Below, one piece after another: positions 50,117 to 58,116 of a DNA stretch of 64,000 bases. The position numbers were made by a program, and so were the translations under genes. The notes below the pieces were generated by a model. That model did not search any database and was not told where the DNA came from. It was given only the letters and a program-made list of their open reading frames with translations. Source of the stretch: UBA168 sp011055275 (lineage in GTDB: Archaea; Thermoproteota; Thermoprotei_A; Marsarchaeales; UBA168); the NCBI GenBank assembly GCA_046635845.1, contig JAQQXN010000002.1, one strand, 5' to 3'. The stretch's first letter is position 1. The number at the start of each line of letters is the position of its first letter.

Positions 50117-51333
50117 AGAAGGCTCTTCTTCTTGCTGACGTCTCCCTTCCTCTTGTCGCCTCCTTATCATCCCAGATAAGGGAAAAGGCCAAAACCGAGG
50201 AAGCCCCACCAGGATACACAAAAAAGGACGTGGTTCTGAAGCTGATTTACGACGAGCTCGTGAGCCTCTTAGGAGGGGGTTCCCCTCGTGCCCCGAAGCC
50301 CGACAAGAACCAAGAACATAAGATAATGTTGATTGGGATAGAAGGAAGCGGTAAGACCACAACCGCAGGTAAGCTTGCCCTTTACTATAAGAAGGCGGGC
50401 TACTCTGTTGGCTTGATCTCGCTTGACAACTACAGGCTTGGTGCCGCAGAACAGCTCAGGCAGATAGCCGAAAGGGTCGGCGTGCCCTTTTACGCCGATC
50501 CCTCATCATCAATAAAGAAGGCCTTTGAAGAGGGTCTAAAGCAGCTGAGGGAACGCGGCGCGAGGTTGATCATAATAGATACCGCGGGCAGACACAAGGA
50601 CGAAGAAGGCCTCATGCAGGAGATGGGAGAGCTGAACGGCTTCATCCACCCTGATCACGTAATGCTGGTTATTGACGCGAACTTGGGGCAAAGCGCATCA
50701 TCACAAGCGGCGGCCTTCTCTTCTAAGGTCAAGGTCGGGTCGGTCATCATAACGAAGCTTGACGGTTCCGGAAAGGGAGGAGGAGCGCTATCCGCGGTCG
50801 CCTACTTGAAGGTGCCGGTTTCATTTATAGGTGTCGGCGAGGGTTTAGACGACATCGAAGAATTTGAAGCATCGAGCTTCGTGAGTAGGCTGCTTGGTAT
50901 GGGAGATCTAAGATCCCTTGTAATGGCCATGCAGACGGCCGAGAAAGAACAAGAGGAGTCCTTAGAGCGCATGGCGAGTGGTCGTATGACCCTTGATGAC
51001 ATGCTCAGCCAGATAAAGGCCTTTAGAAAGATGGGACCCCTAAGCAGCGTTTTGGAAAAGCTTCCCCTTGGGGGAGGGCTGAAGATCGACCAGTTGACCG
51101 AGGAACAGGGGGAGGAGCGCATGAAAAAATGGGAGGTAATAATCCAATCTATGAATAAGAAGGAAAGGAGCGACCCCTCAATTTTGGATTCGTCGCGCAT
51201 AAGGAGGATAGCTAAGGGCTCGGGCACGCGCCCTGAGGACGTCAAGGACATGATTAGGCAGTACGAGCTTTTGAAGAAGACCATGAAAAACGTGAGGAGA
51301 AACAAGCGCCTTGCTAACCTTTTGGGTGGTTAA
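50014..51333 (+). CDS. srp54: Signal recognition particle protein SRP54
   Basis: 439 residues from ATG 50014 (MLDSLKGSLQAALDKLRG), preceded by GAGGGGTGA. N domain, then the GTPase with G1 GIEGSGKTTTAGKLA, DNYRLGAAEQLRQIAE, IIDTAGRHKDEEG and TKLDGSGKGGG, then the methionine-rich M domain (MASGRMTLDDMLSQIKAFRKMGPLSSVLEKLP) that binds signal peptides and 7S RNA. Followed directly by pus10. Confidence 0.95.
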   Translation: MLDSLKGSLQAALDKLRGAAAVNDKLVDETVKQIEKALLLADVSLPLVASLSSQIREKAKTEEAPPGYTKKDVVLKLIYDELVSLLGGGSPRAPKPDKNQEHKIMLIGIEGSGKTTTAGKLALYYKKAGYSVGLISLDNYRLGAAEQLRQIAERVGVPFYADPSSSIKKAFEEGLKQLRERGARLIIIDTAGRHKDEEGLMQEMGELNGFIHPDHVMLVIDANLGQSASSQAAAFSSKVKVGSVIITKLDGSGKGGGALSAVAYLKVPVSFIGVGEGLDDIEEFEASSFVSRLLGMGDLRSLVMAMQTAEKEQEESLERMASGRMTLDDMLSQIKAFRKMGPLSSVLEKLPLGGGLKIDQLTEEQGEERMKKWEVIIQSMNKKERSDPSILDSSRIRRIAKGSGTRPEDVKDMIRQYELLKKTMKNVRRNKRLANLLGG

Positions 51334-51336
51334 GTG

Positions 51337-52671
51337 ATGGAGATACTGGACAAATCGTTGCAGCTCTTGAAAGAGCACCCTCTTTGTGACCACTGCCTTG
51401 GCCGCATGTTTGCGAGATATGGCAGAGGCCTAAAGAACGAGGAGAGGGGAGCCGCGATAAAGGCCGTGCTGACAATGGAAGCGCACAAGGACATATCCAG
51501 CGGAGGAGAGGAGACGCTTAGGGTCCTGTGGACTAACGGCGCTTACGGGCCAGCCTTAAAGGCCCTGGTGTTTGAGGGTCGGGAGGTAAGCGAACAGCCG
51601 AAGAGCTGCGATGTCTGCGGTGGCGTGCTGGATAAGCTGGCCGATGCCGTCAAGGATGCCCTATCGCAGCTGTCGGAAATCCAGTGGAACACTTTCCTGG
51701 TGGCAACAGTTGGGGCTGAGTCCATAATGAAAAAAGAAGAGGCGCTAGCCGTGAATAACGGCCTCGAGGGATACGAGTCGATAAAATGGGAGATTAATAG
51801 GGAAGTCGGGAAGGCCATATCCGCAGCTACAGGAAAGGAAGTTGAGCTCAAGAGTCCAGATGTGATAGTGGAGGTTCATCCGCTTTCCATGACGGTCTCG
51901 CTGAACATCTCTCCGGTCTACGTTTACGGGCGGTACTTGAAGCTGGAAAGGGGAATACCTCAGTCAAAATGGCTTTGCAGTTACTGTCATGGAAAGGGGT
52001 GTCCTCACTGCAACTTCACCGGTAAGAAGTACCCGACGTCGGTTGAGGAAGAAATAGCGGCCGTGCTTGTACCTCTGGCAAAGGCGGAGGGCGAAAAGAT
52101 ACATGCCGCCGGTAGGGAAGACGTGGATGCGAGGATGCTGGGTAGTGGAAGACCTTTCGTTATGGAACTTCTCAGCCCAAAGATAAGGCAGCTTGACCTG
52201 AGCTCAGCGGAAGAGGCCATAAAGGAGCACTCAGGGGGTAAGGTGGAAGTCAGGGAATTAAAGCTCGTGGGAAAGGAAGCGGTGAGCTTGGTTAAGGGAG
52301 AGGAAAAGAGCAAGAAAACTTACGAAGGAGTGATCGAGAGCGCTGAGGACATAACCGATGACGATATATCAATTCTGAACTCGGCCTTTAACGGAGTCGA
52401 AATAATCCAGCGCACGCCCACTAGGGTGAGCAGGAGAAGGGCTGACCTCGTTAGAAGGAAGACCATTTACGAGCTCAAAGTAGAAAGAGTTGACTCAAAA
52501 ACGCTTAAGTTTTTAGTGAAAGCCGAAGGAGGTACGTACATAAAGGAGTTAATAAGCGGTGACGGCGGTAGGACTTTACCGAGCTTGTCGAGTAAAATAG
52601 GAAAATCGCTTAAATGTAAGTTATTAGATGTTATGGAGGTAGAGGGCCCATTTGAAAGCCAAGGGATATAG
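51337..52671 (+). CDS. pus10: tRNA pseudouridine synthase Pus10
   Basis: About 444 residues; makes pseudouridine 54 and 55 in archaeal tRNA. The N-terminal THUMP-like zinc domain has HPLCDHCLGRMFARYG and CDVCGGVLD. Zinc site CSYCHGKGCPHCNFTGKKYP. The catalytic part has REDVDARMLGSGRPFVMEL (catalytic Asp in the VDARMLG motif), then KAEGGTYIKELISGDGGRTLPSLS. The ATG is 3 bp after the srp54 stop; GTG 51334 is also possible. Confidence 0.94.
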   Translation: MEILDKSLQLLKEHPLCDHCLGRMFARYGRGLKNEERGAAIKAVLTMEAHKDISSGGEETLRVLWTNGAYGPALKALVFEGREVSEQPKSCDVCGGVLDKLADAVKDALSQLSEIQWNTFLVATVGAESIMKKEEALAVNNGLEGYESIKWEINREVGKAISAATGKEVELKSPDVIVEVHPLSMTVSLNISPVYVYGRYLKLERGIPQSKWLCSYCHGKGCPHCNFTGKKYPTSVEEEIAAVLVPLAKAEGEKIHAAGREDVDARMLGSGRPFVMELLSPKIRQLDLSSAEEAIKEHSGGKVEVRELKLVGKEAVSLVKGEEKSKKTYEGVIESAEDITDDDISILNSAFNGVEIIQRTPTRVSRRRADLVRRKTIYELKVERVDSKTLKFLVKAEGGTYIKELISGDGGRTLPSLSSKIGKSLKCKLLDVMEVEGPFESQGI

Positions 52672-52939
52672 GAGAAAAGGTAGAAGCGCACTGGGAAAGG
52701 ATGGAGAGAAGGCCGGCTTTCCTCCCCTTAGAAGGTGGCTTGCCACTTATAATGAGGGACAGAAAGTCATCATCGACATATGGCCTGGAGTTTACGAGGG
52801 AATGCCCCACACTAGGTACCAGGGAAAAGTGGGGCAGGTAATCGAGAAGAAGGGTAGGTGCTACGTGGTTGCCATTCCTCTTGGTAAGAGGAGCGCTAAG
52901 CTTACCGTTTCACCAGTGCACATAAGGCCGGCCGCGTAG
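52652..52939 (+). CDS. rpl21e: Large ribosomal subunit protein eL21 (L21e)
   Basis: 95 residues with SH3-like fold: MKAKGYRRKGRSALGK, then DIWPGVYEGMPHTRYQGKVG, KGRCYVVAIPLGKR and VSPVHIRPA. The start is TTG 52652, overlapping pus10 by 20 bp. The rpoF gene follows directly. Confidence 0.94.
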   Translation: MKAKGYRRKGRSALGKDGEKAGFPPLRRWLATYNEGQKVIIDIWPGVYEGMPHTRYQGKVGQVIEKKGRCYVVAIPLGKRSAKLTVSPVHIRPAA

Positions 52940-53293
52940 GTGGTTCTTTTGAAGATACTGGAGAAGAAGGAAATAACGATATCTGAGGCCAGCCAGTACT
53001 ATGGTAGGATAGCCGTAACCACAAACTACGAAGACGCCATAGTACAGGAGTACCTCACTAAGTTCTCAAAGCTTACGGCCGAAAAATCAAGAGAGCTGGT
53101 TAATGAGCTGGTTAGCAAGGGGGTCAGCGTTCCGACGGCGGTGTCAATAGCTAATTCGCTGCCCAGTACAAGGGATGAGTTGCTCCCGTTTTTAGCGCAT
53201 GAGCAAGCGATAAGCCCGCTGGAAAAGCTTGGAGAGCTCTTTTCCGTGGTGGAGAAGTACTTGCCCCCCAAGCAAGCCTCGGTAAACGGGTGA
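52940..53293 (+). CDS. rpoF: RNA polymerase subunit F (Rpb4-like)
   Basis: 117 residues of the HRDC-like Rpb4 fold: EKKEITISEASQYYGRIAV at the N-terminus, QEYLTKFSKLTAEKSRELVNEL, SKGVSVPTAVSIANSLPSTRDELLPFLA. It forms the stalk with subunit E. The eL21-RpoF-DUF655 order is conserved in many archaea. Confidence 0.93.
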   Translation: MVLLKILEKKEITISEASQYYGRIAVTTNYEDAIVQEYLTKFSKLTAEKSRELVNELVSKGVSVPTAVSIANSLPSTRDELLPFLAHEQAISPLEKLGELFSVVEKYLPPKQASVNG

Positions 53294-53310
53294 GTTAGGG
53301 GGAAGAGCGA

Positions 53311-53943
53311 TTGAGCGAAAGAGATAGGGGAAGAAGGGGGCACATAAGGATAAACGAAGAGTACGCCATAGTGTTGGATTACTTGCCATATGGCAACCCC
53401 TACTCTAATCGCCAATCGCCCACACCCATAATACAAGCCATGGGCGAATTTTACTTCACCTTGTTCGAGGCGACCCCTGGACCGGCATTGGGGCAAGTCA
53501 AACCGGGCGAGAGGATATACGTTGGACCGGACGTGAGTTATAATTACATAAGGGTAGACGGTATAATATCCTACGACGACCTCACCCCCGCGGCAAAGAA
53601 AACGCTTGACGAGGTCCTTGATAATTTGATCAAGCAGAGGGAAAAAGACTTCGTCAACTTCCTCAACAATTCCTCGCCCATAACCACTAGGCTTCATCAA
53701 CTTGAGCTTATCCCGGGGATAGGGAAGAAGATTATGTGGAAGGCGCTGGATGAGCGCAAGATGGCCCCCTTTCAGTCCTTCGAGGACTTTGAGAAGAGGG
53801 TTGGTGTGAAGAACGTGGCGCAGGCCATAAAGAAAAGGATAATCGAGGAAATGCAGGGCAAAGATAACTTCAGGTTGTTTGTCCGCTATTACAGAAGGCC
53901 CGTCACACGCCGACTTTCAGCGTGGCAAGCTTCTAGTAGTTGA
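53311..53943 (+). CDS. DUF655 nucleic-acid-binding protein
   Basis: 210 residues. OB-like N-terminal half (EYAIVLDYLPYGNPYSN, GERIYVGPDVSYNYIRVDG) and a helix-hairpin-helix (LELIPGIGKKIMWKALDERK). Likely RNA or DNA binding; function unknown. The start is TTG 53311. In many archaea a KsgA methyltransferase follows, but here the next gene is an NAD kinase. Confidence 0.9.
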   Translation: MSERDRGRRGHIRINEEYAIVLDYLPYGNPYSNRQSPTPIIQAMGEFYFTLFEATPGPALGQVKPGERIYVGPDVSYNYIRVDGIISYDDLTPAAKKTLDEVLDNLIKQREKDFVNFLNNSSPITTRLHQLELIPGIGKKIMWKALDERKMAPFQSFEDFEKRVGVKNVAQAIKKRIIEEMQGKDNFRLFVRYYRRPVTRRLSAWQASSS

Positions 53944-54005
53944 AGCGCTACGCCTGCGCCTTGACGTCAGTCAGAAAGCGTTTTTAAGTTCAACGTATTT
54001 TGGGT

Positions 54006-54812
54006 ATGGAGAAATACACCAGATGGAGCAAGGGCGTGGAGATCTTATACTTATCTCATAGGCCTGGAAGCAAGGCAGCACAGGAAGCTGAAAACAAAGT
54101 TGCTTCGCTCGCTGAAAGTATGGGCATAGAGGTAGTTAGGCTTTCTGAAATAGAGAAACTAGAGGCTAGCAGAAAGCCCTCTATTATAATATCGCTGGGA
54201 GGAGACGGGACGCTTTTGCGGGCAAGGGCTAAGGTAGGGAATGCATCAGTGCCCTTTCTTTCAGTGAACTACGGTGGTTTGGGGGCACTCTCTGAATTGG
54301 AGCCCGAGGAGCTTGATGGGTGGTTGCCAAAGGTCTTGAAGGGAGATTTTATGGTTGAAGAAAGAGCGCTTTTGGAAAGCGAGAACAGGACCGCGCTCAA
54401 CGAGGTCCTCGTAAAGTCGTCTGAAATAGGCAAGAGCGCCCTCATAACGCTAAGGGTAGGAGGGCACTACCTGTTCAAGGCTAGGGGAGACGGGATAATC
54501 GTGGCAACTCCAACGGGTTCCTCGGCTTACGCGTTTTCGGCAGGTGGTCCATTGGTCGATCCCTCTTTGGTTGCCATGGTCGTGGTACCAGTGGCTCCCT
54601 TTTTCTGGGGTATCCGCCCGTTTGTGATAGGGGATTCCGATGTGAGCATAATTGCCCATGAGAACATAGCCCTAGTCATCGACGGCGAAAGGATTGCATG
54701 CGGGGCACGTGAGGTATCCGTTAGGTTATCAAGGGAAAGGGCAAAGTTCATACGCGTGAAGCCGTTTTCATTCTCCGGTCTTTACAGGAAGCTCGAATCA
54801 AGGCTTGTGTAA
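54006..54812 (+). CDS. nadK: NAD kinase
   Basis: 268 residues. Makes NADP from NAD. SLGGDGTLLRARA (GGDG motif), NYGGLGALSELEPEE, NEVLVKSSEIGKSALITLRV and DGIIVATPTGSSAYAFSAGGP with PLVDPSL are all present. ATG 54006 is preferred over TTG 54000 because a TATA-like GTTTTTAAGTT lies about 25 bp upstream. Confidence 0.93.
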   Translation: MEKYTRWSKGVEILYLSHRPGSKAAQEAENKVASLAESMGIEVVRLSEIEKLEASRKPSIIISLGGDGTLLRARAKVGNASVPFLSVNYGGLGALSELEPEELDGWLPKVLKGDFMVEERALLESENRTALNEVLVKSSEIGKSALITLRVGGHYLFKARGDGIIVATPTGSSAYAFSAGGPLVDPSLVAMVVVPVAPFFWGIRPFVIGDSDVSIIAHENIALVIDGERIACGAREVSVRLSRERAKFIRVKPFSFSGLYRKLESRLV

Positions 54813-54913
54813 GGTCGTTTAATGGGATGCCCGTTTCGGATTGCGGCCGTTACCAAAGCGGCAGACGACTGGCATTAAACTTTAAATGATATAGAGGTCC
54901 TCAAAGAAACGCG

Positions 54914-54925
54914 ACAAATTTATAA
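54914..54925 (+). promoter_or_regulatory. TATA box before repeat copy 2 and tRNA-Ala
   Basis: AAATTTATAAGC lies about 28 bp before position 54951, where the 124-bp repeat begins. It may drive a joint transcript of the repeat and tRNA-Ala. Confidence 0.45.
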
Positions 54926-54950
54926 GCTATGCGAAAAACAGATATGTTGC

Positions 54951-55074
54951 CCAATAGGGCTTTGCCTGTGGAACGCAGGCGAGATGCCCGCGGACGGTAA
55001 GGCGAGCGCAGCCGTTGCGGTTGCGAGCCCTGCCGAAGGAAGCGGGAAGCTGCGCCCGTAAGGGCGGAGCAGTT
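54951..55074 (+). repeat. 124-bp inverted repeat copy 2; TnpB 3'-end-like fragment
   Basis: Reverse complement of 4499-4622 with one mismatch. Hairpins: GCCTG-N7-CAGGC at the left and CGCCC-GTAA-GGGCG inside CTGC...GCAG at the right. The coding reading ends LWNAGEMPADG...ASPAEGSGKLRP-stop. The right edge GAGCAGTT is followed by CACTGT and then tRNA-Ala 6 bp later. No transposase gene is attached. Confidence 0.8.
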
Positions 55075-55080
55075 CACTGT

Positions 55081-55172
55081 GGGCTGGTAGCTCAGCCTGG
55101 AAGACCGCATAGCGGCCAGAGAGCGCTCGGTTCGCATCCGAGAGGTCGCGGGTTCAAACCCCGCCCAGTCCA
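55081..55172 (+). tRNA. tRNA-Ala (CGC) with 18-nt intron in the D arm
   Basis: Acceptor GGGCTGG/CCAGTCC, discriminator A, anticodon arm CTCGG-TTCGCAT-CCGAG, T arm GCGGG-TTCAAAC-CCCGC. The D arm is normal only after removal of about 18 nt (55104-55121, containing the hairpin CCGCATAGCGG): AGCCTGGAAG|AGCGC. Non-canonical intron site near position 21-23. No TATA box directly upstream; the nearest is beyond the repeat. Confidence 0.9.
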
Positions 55173-55492
55173 CTTAGTTCTAGAGCCAGCTTAAGAAAAA
55201 GGGTCGCAACTCCTTGGCTTTCTTGAAAGTGATCGCGAAACTCCTCGCTGCAACCGATAGGAAGGGACAGGGTCGAGCTGCCGTGAATCTCTTTTTTGGG
55301 CCATGAAGGATAGGGAGGCGGCCCAACGAGCAATATGTACGACGCGTCACCAAAAGTGGATAGAGCAGTCACGGCAGCCCAGTCTCTTGACCTCTTGGCG
55401 TCCGCGTTCGATACAAGCTTACCTCTAAAGGAAACAGATACCAGCATATCGTCTATAAGAAACACGTAAACGAAGCGTTTCTCCGACTTCAT
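55154..55492 (-). CDS. Unknown 112-aa protein
   Basis: ATG 55492: KSEKRFVYVFLIDDMLVSVSFRG, then RSRDWAAVTALSTFGDASYILLVGPPPYP, a possible alpha/beta pattern. I do not recognise it. The last residues are antisense to the tRNA-Ala 3' end. It may be a real small gene. Confidence 0.45.
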   Translation of the reverse strand: MKSEKRFVYVFLIDDMLVSVSFRGKLVSNADAKRSRDWAAVTALSTFGDASYILLVGPPPYPSWPKKEIHGSSTLSLPIGCSEEFRDHFQESQGVATLFLKLALELSGLGGV

Positions 55493-55652
55493 TTTTAACG
55501 ATGCTTGCAGGGGCGCTTTTACCCATTGTCATGGGCATCCCATCGAGAGGGCCCCGATTTAGGGATAAGGCCGTAAAATTGTGGGCTCAAACCTGAGAGG
55601 TTGGCAAAAGTGGTCGTTGCGAAAAAGTTATATGTCAAGTGGCAAAGAAAAT

Positions 55653-56174
55653 ATGGAGACCGTTTACAAGGAGAGTAGACCACAGCTTCAAGAGATAAGC
55701 TGGGAAGATGTCATGATATTATCATCCAAAGTGGCAAAGGCAATTCTCTCCGGGTCTTACAGGGTTGATGCCGTTATAGGCATATCCAGAGGGGGTATAA
55801 TTCCCGCGCGCATAATCTCGGACATGCTTTTGGTGAGGGATTTCTACGTTTATGGGATAAAGTATTACAGCGGTATAAACGAAAGGGATGAGATAAAGGT
55901 AGTTCAAAAACCCGAGGGGAACTTTAAGAACAAGAACGTGCTAATAGTTGACGACATAATAGATAGCGGAAAGACCATGGCTTTCGTAAAGAAGGAGCTT
56001 GAGGACGAAGCGGCAAGCGTAAAGCTAGCGGCTCTTCTCAAGAAGCCGTGGAGCGAAATTGAACCCGATTTTTGCGCCGGTATAACAGATAAATGGGTGG
56101 TGTTTCCGTGGGAGATCACGGAAACAAAGGCCGAGCTCGAAAGCAAGGTCGCCGGCGCCGAAAATAAGGCATGA
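55653..56174 (+). CDS. Purine-type phosphoribosyltransferase
   Basis: About 173 residues from ATG 55653, the start favoured by TATA-like AAAGTTATATG about 28 bp upstream. The PRPP loop is NVLIVDDIIDSGKTM (about residue 92), with DAVIGISRGGIIPARIISDML before it. Similar to archaeal hypoxanthine/xanthine-guanine phosphoribosyltransferases; base specificity not determined. Followed 14 bp later by the ubiquitin-like protein gene. Confidence 0.9.
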   Translation: METVYKESRPQLQEISWEDVMILSSKVAKAILSGSYRVDAVIGISRGGIIPARIISDMLLVRDFYVYGIKYYSGINERDEIKVVQKPEGNFKNKNVLIVDDIIDSGKTMAFVKKELEDEAASVKLAALLKKPWSEIEPDFCAGITDKWVVFPWEITETKAELESKVAGAENKA

Positions 56175-56188
56175 GGTAGGGTTAGGCC

Positions 56189-56443
56189 TTGAAGGTAGTT
56201 CTGATAGTCACGGGGCCACTTAAGAAATCGCACCCAGGGCCAAGCTTGTTTGATGCTAAGGAGGGGTGCACGCTTATCCAATTCCTATCGGAGACCGCCA
56301 AAGACCTGCTGGACGGGTCATCGCTTAGGGGAGATTTGCTTTTTCTTATAAACGGTATAGACGCCGAGGTAAGGGGAGGGGCAGCTGCTGAACTAAAGGA
56401 CGGTGACTCGATAACAGTAGTGCCCATAGCGCACGGTGGTTGA
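56189..56443 (+). CDS. ThiS/MoaD-type ubiquitin-like protein
   Basis: 84 residues ending in Gly-Gly (VPIAHGG), the site of adenylation by E1-like enzymes, with beta-grasp pattern LKKSHPGPSLFDAKEGCTLIQFL and LINGIDAEVRGGAAAELKDGDSITVVP. A sulfur carrier or SAMP-like modifier. The start is TTG 56189. Its 3' end is antisense to the ParB-like gene by 51 bp. Confidence 0.85.
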   Translation: MKVVLIVTGPLKKSHPGPSLFDAKEGCTLIQFLSETAKDLLDGSSLRGDLLFLINGIDAEVRGGAAAELKDGDSITVVPIAHGG

Positions 56444-57226
56444 TCGTTTGAAGTACAGCACTTCTTCTTCAAAGATCTTTTTTCCTATTTTGGATTGGGG
56501 CCTTAATAACCTCATGGTCCTCTTAAAAATTAGCTCCCGGATATCGCACTCGGCTCCTAATGGAAAGTTGAGGTTCATGGGCCGCCCAGGCACCACATGT
56601 CTTGTGGACTTCGGAGGATATAGGTTATGCATCATGGCATTGGATATGATCTCGGGTTTCGACGGATATGGAAGGTATATCGTGGGAATCCCTTTTTTGG
56701 GAAAGGCATCCCTGAGCACTATTCCTCCGGTCTCTTCTATCCGTTGGCTTATATCCCGTGCCTTTCTGAGAAGCTCCATGGTTTCTCCTGGATCGCTCGC
56801 GTAGAACTCCCCGCGATAAAACAGAGTGAGCCGTCCTGGCCGAGGGTGACCACTTACCTTCCACTCCTTTGTTAACTCATCTGGAACTGGTGTCGTTCCA
56901 AGTATGTTCAGGACCCATCCCTTAACGTGTATCCTGTAATCGGCGTAGTCAACACAAGCTGCTGGAAGCTTCTCGATTTTGAGTTCTTTCGCAACGGCAT
57001 ACCTATGAGTGCCATCCAATATAACGCCTGTCCTTCTGTCCACTATTATCGGGTCTTTGATCCTGTTGCTTCTGGTGACGTACTTTCTGGTTGCCTCCAG
57101 AACTCTTTTATCTGCCTCTTCATGAGGCATTATCTCATTTACGTCAACACAGCATAAGACTATATCCGGTAAACCATCAAACTTGATCGCAAATGGCGAG
57201 TAAAGTTTCAACAAAAAGATCGCCAC
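56393..57226 (-). CDS. ParB/SerK-like nucleotide-binding protein
   Basis: 277 residues. The ParB/Srx fold is seen in the motif IIVDRRTGVILDGTHRYAVAKEL (about residue 62), with EIMPHEEADKRVLEATRKYV before it. The size and single domain fit archaeal ADP-dependent serine kinase (SerK)/SbnI-like proteins better than chromosome-partition ParB. The C-terminus overlaps the ubiquitin-like gene on the other strand. Start 57226 or an internal ATG at about 57130. Confidence 0.75.
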   Translation of the reverse strand: MAIFLLKLYSPFAIKFDGLPDIVLCCVDVNEIMPHEEADKRVLEATRKYVTRSNRIKDPIIVDRRTGVILDGTHRYAVAKELKIEKLPAACVDYADYRIHVKGWVLNILGTTPVPDELTKEWKVSGHPRPGRLTLFYRGEFYASDPGETMELLRKARDISQRIEETGGIVLRDAFPKKGIPTIYLPYPSKPEIISNAMMHNLYPPKSTRHVVPGRPMNLNFPLGAECDIRELIFKRTMRLLRPQSKIGKKIFEEEVLYFKRSTTVRYGHYCYRVTVL

Positions 57227-57287
57227 GTCCCAGAATACCGGTCAGCGAAGGCGCATCTCTTCATCGATCCGAGCAGGTCAGCTGACA

Positions 57288-57800
57288 TCATCCCGGTTTC
57301 TCCTGGGAGCTTTTTTGGTCGGTTTCGCTTTTTACCCCTTCAGCCGCTGGGGAAGGTTCCTTCTGTGCGGGTTGTGCACCGGCTTCCTGAGTTGCCGCTG
57401 GCTGAGCCGAGGCCTGCTGAGCTCCCTTTTCAGCCTTAGTTACCCCCGCCTTTTTGCTTTTGCGCTCCCTCCTGGGCTTCTTCTCACCCTCCTGCTGCGG
57501 GGCTTCTGCGGCAGCTGGCTTCGCTCCCTCTTTTTCCTCTTGCTCGGCCACTTGCTCGGCCACCAATATCTCGGCGCTTTCCTCAACAGTTGCACCCTGC
57601 TCGGCCGGGCCTCCCTCAGCCCGCTTAGCTATCCTGGTTATGTAACCTGCCACCTTATTTCTCATGCTTTTTGAGGGAAATATCAACAACTCATCCAAGC
57701 TTTTCTTGTTTTTCTCGAAGTCTGAGCTGAAGCGGTCTGGATACTGCGAGACTATCAGACTTGCTATCCTCTTCGCTTTATGAGTGTTTAACTCGCTCAA
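57288..57800 (-). CDS. rps17e: Small ribosomal subunit protein eS17 with long low-complexity tail
   Basis: 170 residues. The first 60 are eS17: KAKRIASLIVSQYPDRFSSDFEKNKKSLDELL and MRNKVAGYITRIAKR. The rest is an Ala/Glu/Gln/Lys/Pro-rich disordered tail with a basic patch KKPRRERKSKKAG. Normal archaeal eS17 is about 62-65 residues, so the tail is an unusual lineage-specific addition. ATG at 57800. Divergent from the histone gene. Confidence 0.88.
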   Translation of the reverse strand: MSELNTHKAKRIASLIVSQYPDRFSSDFEKNKKSLDELLIFPSKSMRNKVAGYITRIAKRAEGGPAEQGATVEESAEILVAEQVAEQEEKEGAKPAAAEAPQQEGEKKPRRERKSKKAGVTKAEKGAQQASAQPAATQEAGAQPAQKEPSPAAEGVKSETDQKSSQEKPG

Positions 57801-57849
57801 TTACATGATAAAGGGGATTGGCCTAAAAAGGATTTTCAATTAAGATATT

Positions 57850-58095
57850 ATGGGAGAGCTTCCTAAAACCGTTATAGAAAGGATGTTGAAACAAAAGAGT
57901 GGGCTCAGGATATCCTCCGAGGCCGTGGAGGAGGTTTCCCGTTTGGTCGAAGGCTTTATAGATCGGGTGGGAGAAGAAGGCGCGGTCCTCGCAAAACATG
58001 CAGGCAGGAGCACGCTTATGGCGAGCGACGTGCGGCTTGCGGCAAGAAGGGCCAGCGAGGAAATAAGTCGGTCGGTGGCCCAGCGAAAAGGTTAA
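57850..58095 (+). CDS. Archaeal histone
   Basis: 81 residues with the histone fold: LPKTVIERMLKQKSGLRISSEAVEEVSRLVEGFI, VGEEGAVLAKHAGRSTLMASDVRLAARRA, then a short C-terminal extension ISRSVAQRKG. KHAGRxT and the SDV segment match the archaeal histone consensus. It would wrap DNA as homo-oligomers. ATG at 57850. Confidence 0.93.
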   Translation: MGELPKTVIERMLKQKSGLRISSEAVEEVSRLVEGFIDRVGEEGAVLAKHAGRSTLMASDVRLAARRASEEISRSVAQRKG

Positions 58096-58116
58096 CTCGC
58101 AAGCCAGGTGAAACCC

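Noticed and set aside
53943..54000. Expected KsgA gene after DUF655
   Set aside because: The next gene is NAD kinase; KsgA is not in this window, which may just be rearranged synteny.
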